Shown piece after piece: positions 1 to 12,206 of a stretch of DNA of 64,000 nt. The notes below the pieces were generated by a model. The model did not search any database and had not been told where the DNA came from. It saw only the letters and a program-made list of their open reading frames with translations. Location of the stretch: assembly GCA_964019415.1 (NCBI GenBank), contig OZ025879.1:124001-188000 (forward strand), read 5' to 3'. This DNA is from Ianthella basta (Eukaryota > Porifera > Demospongiae > Verongiida > Ianthellidae). The position numbers and the translations under genes were made by a program. Position 1 is the stretch's first letter. Each line of letters opens with the position of its first letter.

Positions 1-624
<624 letters not shown>

Positions 625-731
625 ATGACTAGCTGTCCTAGCTCCGTAGAACTAAGATTACATTGACATCGTAGGACCGGGAGGAGGGGTCGGGTGCACG
701 TGTCTGTCTTGGAGTTGATTTTATTAGTGTC

Positions 732-831
732 AGTTGGGCTCCCTAGACCGTCCCTCCCATTCATAGTCTAACTCGCTAGACCGTCCCTCTCATTAATCGC
801 CCCCGGCGCGTATATAGGACGGTCTAGCGAG
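732..831. repeat. Short repeated motif and 15-bp inverted repeat in the BBLN promoter
   Basis: CTAGACCGTCCCTC occurs at about 733 and again at about 777. The second copy is part of a perfect 15-bp inverted repeat, 772-786 (CTCGCTAGACCGTCC) against 817-831, with a 30-bp loop that includes TATATA at 811-816. A similar hairpin occurs at 39174-39222. Confidence 0.8.
807..819 (+). promoter_or_regulatory. TATA-like box upstream of BBLN
   Basis: GCGTATATAGG lies 30 bp before the BBLN ATG at 845, inside the loop/arm of the inverted repeat. It fits a TATA box if the 5' UTR is very short. This is inferred from sequence only. Confidence 0.4.
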
Positions 832-844
832 CCAGACTAGAGAA

Positions 845-1152
845 ATGGCTGATCCTAAAGATGGCGTCAAAGAAGACGAAGCTAAGGGTAGGTTGCTTTG
901 GATGTGCCTCGGTGTACTGTCACCGACGTACGTGAAATTTCATTCCCTGGGTCGCCCTTTTACGCAGAATACGCGGACTTGGATCTTCAAATGACGAAGA
1001 TTGACGCCATGCTGTCGGCCATCGAGCAGAAGAACGACTCATTCCAAAACCAAGCCAGGCAGCTGTTGGAGGAGATGAGGGAGGCAAAGCGACAGGATTC
1101 GAAGGGGGAACAGGCTAAAACACGAGACGAGGACTCTAAAGAGGAGTCATGA
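845..1152 (+). CDS. BBLN: Bublin coiled-coil protein homologue (UPF0184 / C9orf16 family)
   Basis: Two exons, 845-887 and 968-1152 (TGA), joined in phase 1 (G|AA), encode 75 residues beginning MADPKDGVKEDEAKEYADLD. The EYADLDLQMTKIDAMLSAIE stretch followed by QKND and an acidic/basic helix matches human bublin (EYAAINSMLDQINSCLDHLE-EKND) in order and length (human about 83 aa). The protein is one short heptad-repeat coiled coil with charged ends. Bublin is linked to intermediate-filament organisation at the apical cortex of epithelial cells, so a homologue in a probable sponge would suggest a wider cytoskeletal role (inference). The start is the only ATG in frame after the TATA-like box. Confidence 0.85.
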
Positions 1153-1278
1153 ATGTAATTAGAGAAGTCATGAATACAATTTCATATCATTGCCTGTCAG
1201 TGCTGGTAGTTAATTGCACGCGTTCCCACCTGTGAACGATTCCTACTCAAGAGGCGTTGATTGACTAGAGTGCATGTG

Positions 1279-2000
1279 ATGGCGGGGTTCGTGGACAATG
1301 TAGGGAGGTGGAGGGTACTTTTCCACACACTGGGTGGGGACAGGCAGGGGATTCCCCTTGCAGAGCTGAAGGCACTGATTTCCCCAGTGGGTGGGCAGTT
1401 AGCTGGAGCACTGACTGCCTGGCTGAAGACACTAGCCCCTGCACACACAGGAGCAGCAGAGGTTACCTTGGAGTGCTTCCTCTCAGCAGTGAGCAGTGCA
1501 GTGCAGGCCTGTGCATCCAGTGAGCTGACTCGGCCAGTGGAGCAACTCACACACTCAGTGACAGCAGAGGAGATGAGGACAGTGTTGGTGCAGTGGGGAG
1601 TGCTAGGCGATGGAGACATGGTCCAAGAGGAGGAGGAGGAGGTTGGTGAGGACAGGACAGATTTGCTTATGCATGCTGTATCAAGTCACATGACCCTCAC
1701 ATGACCTGCAGGTCTCACGACTACGCAGGAAGACAGTTGAATCAAGATTGTCAAAGGTATGACACAGTCACTGTTACACAACACCTTGTCACTTAGTGAC
1801 ACACACACACACTGATAGACACCCCCCCACTGCAGACTGTGACGGAGCAGGCAAGGACAATAGCTAAACTAGAGGCCGAGAAGAAGTGGCTGATACAGGA
1901 ACTGTTCCAGTGCCGGGCACAACAGGAGGGGAGGGGCAGCCACTCCTCCACACACAACACAGAACATGACACCAGCTCCATTGACAGTCTCCTACTGTAA
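1279..2000 (+). CDS. Suppressor APC domain-containing protein-like
   Basis: Three exons, 1279-1641, 1712-1756 and 1836-2000 (TAA), all phase 0, give 190 aa. The N-terminal about 70 residues (WRVLFHTLGGDRQGIPLAEL...) resemble the helical, EF-hand-like N-terminal domain of SAPCD1/2. The C-terminus (TIAKLEAEKKWLIQELFQCR, then ...SSIDSLLL) matches the terminal coiled coil and short hydrophobic tail of human SAPCD2 (ITQLEQEKSALIKQLFEARA...DSTFI). Human SAPCD2 binds APC and the LGN/polarity machinery and affects spindle orientation. The middle disordered part is much shorter than in human (394 aa). Upstream in-frame TTG/GTG codons were passed over for the first ATG. The last nine bases of the CDS overlap the end of the MIGA CDS on the other strand. 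Confidence 0.72.
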
Positions 2001-5000
2001 GTGTACGTGTGTGTGTGGCTGATTTGAGTCATTCTTGATAAGATCCGCAGTGGACAAAAAGACCCTGTGTATGTCTTCGGCCAGTGCCTCCTTGCTGTGG
2101 TAGCGAGTCTGCTCCAGTGAGAATATGCCCTGCAGACAGCTTAGGACCATCGCCTGGGGGAGGGGGGGTTGGGTTGTCCACAGGGTTCAGGTGGGCAGGT
2201 GGGCATGTTCCATACAAACCTTGAATCTCTTGCACCTGTCAACCATGGCAGTGTTGGTCCCCAAGAACCCCCAAGACAGCACTGGAGTGACCAGCTCAGA
2301 CAGGGCATAGAACTTCATCATAAAGCCATCTGGGTGCTGGGGGGGGGGGGGGGGGCACGGTGTATGGACAAGCATGCACGTGGGGCACATTAACAAACCA
2401 GGAGACACCACTTCTGTCCAGCTCACACTGACCCATACACACGAGTCCAGCTCACACTGACCCATACTCACGAATCCAGCTCACACTGACCCATACTCAC
2501 GAGTCCAGCTCACACTGACCCATACTCACGAGTCCAGCTCACACTGACCCATACGCACGAGTCCAGCTCACACTGACCCATACTCACGAGTCCAGCTCAC
2601 ACTGACCCATACTCACGAGTCCAGCTCACACTGACCCATACTCACGAGTCCAGCTCACACTGACCCATACACACGAGCCCAGCTCACACTGACCCATGCA
2701 CACGAGTCCAGCTCACACTGACCCATACACACAAGTCCAGCTCACACTGACCCATACTCACGAGTCCAGCTCACACTGACCCATACCCACGAGTCCAGCT
2801 CACACTGACCCATACTCACGAGTCCAGCTCACACTGACCCATGCACACGAGTCCAGCTCACACTGACCCATACACACGACACACCTTTAGCATGCTCTTC
2901 TTGGCCTTGATCATAGCCCAGATGCCAGCATTGAGGGCCGTCTCCTTCATACGGTCTGTCAGCCAACGGTTCTGCAGCACGGACACGATGGTGCCGGGGA
3001 GTCGGTCCATGTCATCAAACGCATCCAGGAGGGTAAAGTCTAAGGCAATGTCATAGAATGTCAGTCTGACCACGCCCCTTTCTGTCAGCTCCTCCTCCAT
3101 CACCGCCCATCGCATGGGATCAGCGACAAAGCACATCATGTCCTGAAAGGCTGCCTCAAACGGCCTGGCGTCACGCTTGGCCATCAGCAGGAACTGGCTC
3201 ATGACCTCACACCCCACACTGGAGAACTCATCTCGGGTGTCTGCCGACAGGAGGAGGTGCTGCCAGGAAGGGGGCATGGGATAACATAAATACATGAGTT
3301 AGCAGTGTATGTGTGAGGGGGGTGTGCACATGAGGGGGGTGTGCACATGAGGGGGTGTGCACATGAGGGGGGTGTGCACATGAGGGGGGGTGTGCACATG
3401 AGGGGGGTGTGCACATGAGGGGGGTGTGCACATGAGGGGGTGTGTGTGCACATGAGGGGGGTGTGTACATGAGGGGGGTGTGCACATGAGGGGGGTGTGC
3501 ACATGAGGGGGGTGTGCACATGAGGGGGGTGTGCACATGAGGGGGGTGTGCACATGAGGGGGGTGTGCACATGAGGGGGGGTGTGTGCACATGAGGGGGG
3601 TGTGTACATGAGGGGGGTGTGCACATGAGGGGTGTGTGCACATGAGGGGGGGTGTGTGCACATGAGGGGGGGTGTGCACATGAGGGGGTGTGCACATGAG
3701 GGGGTGTGTGCACATGAGGGGGGTGTGCACATGAGGGGGGGTGTGTGCACATGAGGGGGGTGTGTACATGAGGGGGGTGTGCACATGAGGGGTGTGTGTA
3801 CATGAGGGGGGTGTGCACATGAGGGGTGTGTGCACATGAGGGGGGGTGTGCACATGAGGGGGGTGTGCACATGAGGGGGGTGTGCACATGAGGGGGTGTG
3901 CACATGAGGGGGGTGTGCACATGAGGGGGGTGTGCACATGAGGGGGTGTGCACATGAGGGGGGTGTGCACATGAGGGGGGTGTGCACATGAGGGGGGTGT
4001 GCACATGAGGGGGTGTGCACATGAGGGGGTGTGCACATGAGGGGGTGTGCACATGAGGGGGGTGTGCACATGAGGGGGTGTGCACATGAGGGGGTGTGCA
4101 CATGAGGGGTGTGTGCACATGAGGGGGGTGTGTGCACATGAGGGGGTGTGCACATGAGGGGGTGTGCACATGAGGGGGTGTGCACATGAGGGGTGTGTGC
4201 ACATGAGGGGGGTGTGCACATGAGGGGTGTGTGCACATGAGGGGGGTGTGCACATGAGGGGGTGTGCACATGAGGGGGTGTGCACATGAGGGGGGTGTGC
4301 ACATGAGGGGGGTGTGCACATGAGGGGGGTGTGCACATGAGGGGGGTGTGCACATGAGGGGGGTGTGCACATGAGGGGTGTGTGCACATGAGGGGGGTGT
4401 GCACATGAGGGGGGTGTGTGCACATGAGGGGGGTGTGTGCACATGAGGGGGGTGTGCACATGAGGGGGGTGTGCACATGAGGGGGGTGTGCACATGAGGG
4501 GGGTGTGCACATGAGGGGGGGTGTGTGCACATGAGGGGGGTGTGCACATGAGGGGGTGTGCACATGAGGGGGGTGTGCACATGAGGGGGGGTGTGTGCAC
4601 ATGAGGGGGGTGTGTGCACATGAGGGGGGTGTGCACATGAGGGGGGTGTGCACATGAGGGGGTGTGCACATGAGGGGGTGTGCACATGAGGGGGGTGTGC
4701 ACATGAGGGGGGTGTGCACATGAGGGGGTGTGCACATGAGGGGGGTGTGCACATGAGGGGGGGTGTGCACATGAGGGGGGTGTGCACATGAGGGGTGTGT
4801 GCACATGAGGGGGTGTGCACATGAGGGGTGTGTGCACATGAGGGGGTGTGCACATGAGGGGGTGTGCACATGAGGGGGTGTGCACATGAGGGGGGTGTGC
4901 ACATGAGGGGGGGTGTGCACATGAGGGGGGTGTGCACATGAGGGGTGTGTGCACATGAGGGGGTGTGCACATGAGGGGTGTGTGCACATGAGGGGGTGTG

Positions 5001-6982
5001 CACATGAGGGGGTGTGCACATGAGGGGGGTGTGCACATGAGGGGGGTGTGCACATGAGGGGGGGTGTGCACATGAGGGGGGTGTGCACATGAGGGGGGTG
5101 TGCACATGAGGGGGGGTGTGCACATGAGGGGGGTGTGCACATGAGGGGGTGTGCACATGAGGGGGTGTGCACATGAGGGGGGTGTGCACATGAGGGGGTG
5201 TGCACATGAGGGGGGTGTGCACATGAGGGGGTGTGTGCACATGAGGGGGTGTGTGCACATGAGGGGGTGTGCACATGAGGGGGGTGTGCACATGAGGGGG
5301 GTGTGCACATGAGGGGGTGTGCACATGAGGGGGTGTGCACATGAGGGGGTGTGCACATGAGGGGGGTGTGCACATGAGGGGGTGTGCACATGAGGGGGTG
5401 TGCACATGAGGGGGGTGTGCACATGAGGGGGGGCACTCACATCAAAGGCCATCCTAACGGCATACAGTTTGGCAAGGAAGTCACAGTCACTGCTGCAGAG
5501 AAGCACATCTGTCCTGTACAGGGGGGCAGTGGGGGGGGGGGGGAGAGGTGTACAATGGGGAGTACACAGGGTGGAGCGTGCTCTCACCTCATCACTCTGG
5601 CCTGCACTTGGCCACCCTCTGCCCTCCGGAGCCCCTCGTGATAGAGGTGGGGTGTGGAGGGATCCAGGAGGGGGAGTGGCACTTCCTGAGCACACAACAC
5701 ACAAACACAGGGGGGCGGTCAGGTCAGGAGGTGGAGAAAGCAGCATGGTGTGGTGCTCACCTCAAAGTCTGAGCAGATGGAATGGTAGGACTCAGCATCA
5801 GAGTCACTTCCTCTGTCAACTTCTTCCCGACTGAGCTCTGCAGAGACCGTCCTGCAGTGAATCAATACACACAGTGACAGCAGTGGACACTGGTCACTAC
5901 ACACAGTGACAACAGTGGACACAGTGACAGCAGTGACACGAGGTGCTCAGGAGATGACAGTGAGGAGGCCAACCCTCACCTGAAGCTGAAGCCAGCATAC
6001 TGGACAGCCTGTGCCTGCTCCAGGACAGCTCTGATCTGTGGGCCCAGTGGAGAGCCATCACGGGTGGCCACCTGCAGGCTCTGGCTCCAGAGGTGGACTG
6101 CCCTCTCAAAGGCCTCCTGACCGTGAGCAAACAGCTCCTCAGGCCTGCCTCCCTCCTCCAGGAAGGGCGGTGAGGAGAAGGTGTCAGACCCTGAGGGCGG
6201 AGAGGAGATGAGTCACTCAGTGCTGCACGGCTGGTCAGTGCCTGCCTGGGCCAGCTGACCATGAGTGACATTGTTCAACTGTTGTCTCTTCCTCAGCGAG
6301 TCTGTCGCAAACCTGCTCTGCTGCACTGCACACAGAGTAGGGCAGGGTGGTAGGAGGGGGAGGGGGAGGGAGAAGGGGAGGAGAGGGAAGAAAAGATAGA
6401 AAAGAACATGCAATTGTTCAGTGTGTGCACACATACACTGGAGGGATAGGCCAATAAGCACTGCTGCAGTTGCCATGGCTACCAGCATGTGCCATGTGCC
6501 GCTGCTCACTGTCAGAGGAACATACTGGAGTGCAATGGTGTCAGAGTGGGAGGGGCATCGCCATGGTACCGCAGTGAGCTGTACCTGGTCGCCTCCTCCT
6601 TCCTCCTCCTCCGCCGCTGTCTCTGGTGCAGCCACAGTCCACCACCAACTGTCACCATGCCCAGTGCTACCAGGGTGGCCACCAGAAGTGCCCAGCGACT
6701 ACTTCGCCTGGCCAGCCACACAACAGGAACCTGGGCACAGGACAGACACGGCCACCATCACCCTACCGACAGACACGGCCACCATCACGCTACCGACAGA
6801 CACAGCCACCATCACACTACCGATAGACATGGCCACCATCACCCTACCGACAGACACGGCCACCATCACACTACCGACAGACACACAAGCACAACACTCT
6901 GCGCTTCAGCGCATGCGATAGTAATGTTAGTAAAGTGTAGGTGAAGAGCAGGGCTGCAGGGGCATGCTCCTTGGGCGGCCAT
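1992..6982 (-). CDS. MIGA: Mitoguardin (MIGA1/2, FAM73 family)
   Basis: Minus-strand exons in order: candidate 6875-6982 (ATG at 6982), then 6526-6730, 6260-6325, 5980-6190, 5761-5851, 5588-5685, 5441-5513, 2885-3259, 2220-2336, 1992-2153 (TAG). Every junction keeps phase; total about 501 aa with the candidate first exon. A hydrophobic helix (WALLVATLVALGMVTVGGG) followed by QRQRRRRRKEE is the mitochondrial outer-membrane anchor and basic stop seen in mitoguardins. GSDTF..., LYHEGLRRAEGG, SADTRDEFSSVGCEV, TFYDIALDFTLLDAF, LQNRWLTDRMKETAL and VTPVLSWGFLG match human MIGA2 in order. Mitoguardins act on outer-membrane lipid handling, mitochondrial fusion and ER/lipid-droplet contacts. The first exon and its donor, which falls in a minisatellite, are uncertain. 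Introns 2337-2884 and 3260-5440 are swollen by minisatellites. Confidence 0.9.
2401..2880. repeat. 29-bp minisatellite, about 16 copies, MIGA intron
   Basis: Unit GTCCAGCTCACACTGACCCA plus TACTCACGA. In the gene's orientation the array begins immediately at the 5' splice site (donor at 2884) and runs away from it. Confidence 0.95.
3306..5434. repeat. 2.1-kb G-rich minisatellite (18-19 bp unit), MIGA intron
   Basis: More than 110 copies of GTGCACATGAGGGGGG-type units (2-6 bp length variation in the G run) fill intron 3260-5440. On the MIGA strand the array starts about 7 nt after the donor at 5440. It leaves about 45 bp with the pyrimidine tract before the acceptor. It lacks stop codons on the minus strand in all three frames. 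Confidence 0.97.
6758..6890. repeat. 27-bp minisatellite, about 5 copies, first MIGA intron
   Basis: Unit CGACAGACACGGCCACCATC ACCCTAC, tandem and slightly diverged. It lies next to the proposed donor of MIGA exon 1. Confidence 0.9.
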
Positions 6983-7259
6983 GGATGGAGTTAACCGGCA
7001 TGCTGGCGTGCCCGGGGTGGGGCAGTCAACAAACAGGCTGCCCTACCTCTCCTCCTCCCCCCTGCGCTAGAGGTGCACACACACTAAACACAATGAACAC
7101 ACGACGCCCGGTTAGCTAGCGTGCGATCTAGTCAGTGCTGGTGCGGACTAGTACGTAGCACTGTAAAGTTCCGGCAACCCACCCAATCAGACACTGCCAT
7201 TTTGCGTCTCAGTCTCTATTCAAACTTAACAATTGGAAGTCGGTTCTGGACCGAGTACC
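6983..7259. promoter_or_regulatory. Shared promoter region of MIGA (-) and INTS5 (+)
   Basis: There are 277 bp between the proposed MIGA ATG (6982, minus) and the INTS5 ATG (7260, plus). ACTGCCATTTTGCG at about 7192-7205 resembles a YY1-type site. No TATA box is evident. Bidirectional use is inferred from the arrangement. Confidence 0.5.
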
Positions 7260-7679
7260 ATGATGTTGGAGTTGCAGAAGCAGTTGGACGTCCTGCTGAG
7301 CGAAGGGGAGGCGACGGCTCAGCAGCAGCAGGTGAACCCGCGCGTCGCGCAAGGGACATGTGCTGCAGCGCACGGTACATTAATTATCCTTCCCCCCCTC
7401 CTGTTATCTGCCCCTCCCCTCCCCTGTTTCCCCACCTCCTCCCCTGCCCCTCCCCACAACAGGACAAGCTAGACACCGCGTTGCTTGTCCTGCACAGTGT
7501 GCCTGGAGCACGTGACAGAGCTCTGGAGGTTGTGGCAGAGATTGTGTGTCGTGTGTTCACTGTTACGGAGAGTGCTGGTGATGGTGACGTGAAGGGTGTG
7601 GAGGGAGTGAGGCGGGCTACAGCCTCACTCACTCAACTAGTCAACCACAGTCCTCTTCACTGGAGCTCAGTACTGCTCA

Positions 7680-7762
<83 letters not shown>

Positions 7763-10700
7763 GGACAATTGGTTAGAGTGATTTATACCTGCCAAGATGC
7801 ATTGTAAAATGCCTTGGCCCAAGCTCCTTGACCACACCCCTCCCTCACCCCTCCCTCACCCCACCCACTCCACCCCTGTCAACAGTGGGTGCTTGCTTTG
7901 CTGAAGGAGGTGACAGCAGCAAAGGGAAATCCCCCTGGCTCTATTGAAGCCAGTGTCAAGTTCTGGCTCTCCCACACTGTCACTCAGCCGTTGTGTGCTC
8001 TGCTGCGGACGTGTGTGGATGGGCTGTGAGTGGCTGCCTAACAGAGCTCATCACTTCTGTAGCCATTTGTGCAACATGGTGTCATCCCGCCCCCTCCTCT
8101 CCTCCTACCAGGCTACCCGTGGATACCACATCAGTCACCACGCATGCTCTGGAGCACCTCCTAGGAGGCCAGAGTGCCCACCACTCCGGGTGGATCTTCG
8201 CCTACCTCATGTGTGTATGGGACTGGGGTTAGTATACCCAGGCCACACCTCCTCAGCCCCGCCCCCACCCCCTGCAGGTCTCTCCACCCAATGGTGCTGG
8301 TGCCATACCTGCTGCAGCGAGCAGTGGATGGTGCTCTGGTGTTCCAGTTGCTGGAGTTTGCTGCCCACACCTGTGGACGTGCCATCGTCGAGCAGTCCCT
8401 TGTGCAGCTCTTCCAGGTACACTCCACATGCTGGGATGGCAGTGGGGTGGGGTGGACCACTCTACAAGCTGGGATGGCAGTGGGGTGGGGTGGACCACTC
8501 CACATGCTGGGATGGCAGTGGGGTGGGGTGGACCACTCCACATGCTGGGATGGCAGTGGGGTGGGGTGGACCAATCCACACGCTGGGATGGCAGTGGGGT
8601 GGGGTGGACCACTCCACATGCTGGGATGGCAGTGGGGTGGGGTGGACCACTCCACATGCTGGGATGGCAGTGGGGTGGGGTGGACACTCCACATGCTGGG
8701 ATGGCAGTGGGGTGGGGTGGACCAATCCACACGCTGGGATGGCAGTGGGGTGGGGTGGACCAATCCACACGCTGGGATGGCAGTGGGGTGGGGTGGACCA
8801 ATCCACACGCTGGGATGGCAGTGGGGTGGGGTGGACCAATCCACACGCTGGGATGGCAGTGGGGTGGGGTGGACCAATCCACACGCTGGGATGGCAGTGG
8901 GGTGGGGTGGACCACTCCACATGCTGGGATGGCAGTGGGGTGGGGTGGACCAATCCACACGCTGGGATGGCAGTGGGGTGGGGTGGACACTCCACAAGCT
9001 GGGATGGCAGCGGGGTGGGGTGGACTATCTATTCCCCCTCCACCCAGGATGTGCTAAAGGAGGAAGGCGGAAGGGATGCTGTTGCCGTGACAACCTTCTT
9101 TCACCACCTCATGCTCCACAGCCCCCACACGCTGCACATGGTGGCCCCAGTACTGCTCAGAGACTGTGAGTGGCTACACTTGCTGCTTGTTGCTATGGTG
9201 ATTGTCACCATGGTGCATCTCCATGCCCACTCCCAGGCTCTGCGGAGGGTGTGTACAACCTGGTGATGCGTGTGACTTCAGAGGGGTTCTCGGCAGACGT
9301 GCTGCCTGGCTTGGTTGGGTGTATGGTGGGTCTGCCGGGGGACCAGCTGCCACTCGCACTCCGCCTCCTGCTGGACTGCCACGCCCACTGGGAGAAGCAA
9401 ATAGTGGGGCAGAAAGAGCAGGATGAGGGAATGGAGGAAGGGGAACTCCCAGATAACGAGGAAGAGGCCACAGCTAACTCACAAGGCATTGACCCTGTCT
9501 CCAGGATAATGGTACTCTCCTCGTGCATACCAGTCTTGAGTGTGCTCACCACCCCTACCCCCACTCCCTCACCCACCCTACCCCACCCCCCTACCCCTTC
9601 CCCTACAGAATCAGCTCCTCCAACAACTCCATGACGTCCAAGTCCCCGCCCTGGTGGGCGCCCACCACAAGGTGGGCCACAGCACTGAGACTCTGGAGCT
9701 ACTCACACGGCTGCAGGACTGTGCACCCACCTTGGTGAAGTGGTACCTCCAGGACAGCAGTGGACCAAGGCAGGGGACACTGAACCAACCCAGCCTAAAG
9801 GTCAAAGTATATATAATCACTCCCCTCCCCTCCTCCCCCCTTTCCCTTCCCCTCTTCCCCCTGTCCCCTCCTCCCCCCTCCCAGCAGGTCAAGCTGGTTA
9901 CATCTCTTGTTGACTCTTGTCTGTCGGACCACTCCAGATCTCTCAGCAGGACAGACGCTAGCACACGCACTGTGTCTGTGCCAGTCTGAGGAGAAGGTGA
10001 GTGTGTTGGTGACTGCACATCAAACAAACACACGAGCCAACACGGCTCCTCCTGTCCCTCCAGCTGGCAGGTGTCCTCGGCATGCTCTCCGAGGTGCAGG
10101 CCCTGAAGCCAGACATCCTGCACTCGGTCATTGCCTCCATTCCTATGGAGGTACAGTTAATGGAACAGGGCTTCCTCAACTTGAGCCGTCTCTCAGTTGC
10201 CACTCAACACCAGGTCCCCACCCTCAGGTGTGTGGTGGCACACACACACACACACACAAACCGCTGCTCTTGGGTGAGGGCTCCCTCCTCTCCTCCTCTC
10301 CCACCAGAGCACCCCTCTCGGCCGCCCTCCATGCCAGCGCCCACCGGCTGGCGGAAGGGCTTCGAGTGGCCACGTCTCCCCACGGTGTGCTATTGCTGGT
10401 GGCAGAGCTGAAGCCATCAACCCTCCCTCCAGGGGCGGGGGCCTCCCTGGTGGGCAGACTGCTCGACCTGTACTTCGCAACAGCACTCGACAGCACAAAG
10501 AAACTAGCACAAGGTAACTGTGTGGGTGTGGGGGGTGGGGCCTATGGGAGAGGGGGGTGGGGCCTAGGGGAGTGGGGGGTGGGGCCTAAGGGAGAGGGGG
10601 TGGGGAGTGGGGGGTGGGGCCTAAGGGAGAGGGGGTGGGGCCTAAGGGAGTGGGGGTGGAGGGTCGGGCCTATGGGAGTGGGGGGTGGAGGGTGGGGCCT

Positions 10701-12152
10701 AAGGGAGAGGGGGTGAGGGGTGGGGCCTAAGGGAGAGGGGGTGAGGGGGTGCCCACATGTGTAATACTCCATGTTGACTATGCTGGCCATTGTTAATGGC
10801 CCCTGTAATTGAGCAGTGTCTACCAGCCCAGTGTGCCTGTGTGTCGAGTGGTGTGCCTCCTGTACAGGGCTGGAGGTGGCCACTGACACTGAGGTGACGC
10901 TCTCTCGGACACTAGCCGCTATTGCAGCCTTCATGAAGGGCAGCACCACCCTCACCAGCCTCGTCTGTCAGAGGGTATCAAAGACCCTCACGCAGCCGGT
11001 AAGCCTCAGCGACTCCTCGGAGACGAGGCCTCTAGTTGCCAGGGCACTGGTTATGTGGTGTTGGTGTCTCCCCCCAGGAGGTGGGAGGCTACCTCACCCA
11101 GGACCCTCCTCTGATGAGCCCTGTCAGGGTGCTCCGCCGAGAGCAGGGTCGCTCCATCCTTGCGCAACACCTGGCCAAGTCCAACATCGGCCGGCCCGGC
11201 CAAGAGGCTGCTAAAACTCCCCACCGGGGCACCCTGGGGTCGCGGCGCATGCGCTCACTCAGCCTCTCCTCCCGCGGGTTCGCCAGCTCCGACACACAGA
11301 GCGTTGCCATTGGTTACTGCCTGGAGCACATGCTGGCACTGGTGTACGAGTGCTGCCATGGCAACAGGGATGCCTGCAACCATTTTGTAGTTGGCATTCT
11401 CTCTTATGTGGCCCCCACCTATCCCCCCGGGCCAGACCCCCTGGGGCCCTCAGAGGAGGTGCAGCGGATATCTGTGGAGTGGTGAGTAGTGTGGTGAGTA
11501 GTGTGGTGAGTAGTGTGGTGAGTAGTGTGGTGAGTAGTGCGGTGAGTAGTGCGGTGAGTAGTGCGGTGAGTGGTGCGGTGAGTGGTGCGGTGAGTGGTGC
11601 GGTGAGTAGTGTGGTGAGTAGTGTGGTGAGTAGTGTGGTGAGTAGTGCGGTGAGTGGTGCGGTGAGTGGTGTGGTGAGTAGTGTGGTGAGTAGTGCGGTG
11701 AGTAGTGTGGTGAGTAGTGTGGTGAGTAGTGTGGTGAGTAGTGCGGTGAGTAGTGTGGTGAGTAGTGCGGTGAGTAGTGTGGTGAGTAGTGCGGTGAGTA
11801 GTGTGGTGAGTAGTGTGGTGAGTAGTGCGGTGAGTGGTGCGGTGAGTAGTGCGGTGAGTGGTGCGGTGAGTGGTGCGGTGAGTGGTGCGGTGAGTGGTGC
11901 GGTGAGTGGTGTGGTGAGTAGTGCGGTGAGTAGTGCGGTGAGTAGTGCGGTGAGTAGTGTGTTGGCACCTTGGAAGGTGACTGATACCAGCATTTAATAA
12001 AGATGTTTGCAGCCTTTGTTGTGCACAGAACAGACAGTGGCCATTTTGATCTCCTTTCCCTCTCTGCAGGGGCCTTGGCATCAAACGGGGCATGGAGAGC
12101 CACCCTGTCTTCTGGCACATGTTGCACCTTATAGCAGAAGAGGGTACGCTGC

Positions 12153-12206
<54 letters not shown>

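Noticed and set aside
1197-1619. 140-codon minus-strand ORF
   Set aside because: Antisense shadow of the SAPCD-like exon 1.
2401-2880. Regular 29-bp repeats considered as a CRISPR array
   Set aside because: The units are directly tandem with no unique spacers, and the locus is an animal intron.
3199-5746. 700-800 codon open frames on the minus strand (HVHTPLMCTPPSCA repeats)
   Set aside because: They are the three frames of a short G-rich minisatellite inside a MIGA intron whose splice sites and flanking exons are clear.
7944-9266. 440-codon frame rich in GWQWGGVDQSTRWDGS repeats
   Set aside because: 38-bp minisatellite in an INTS5 intron. Part of the frame is a shadow of real exons in another frame.
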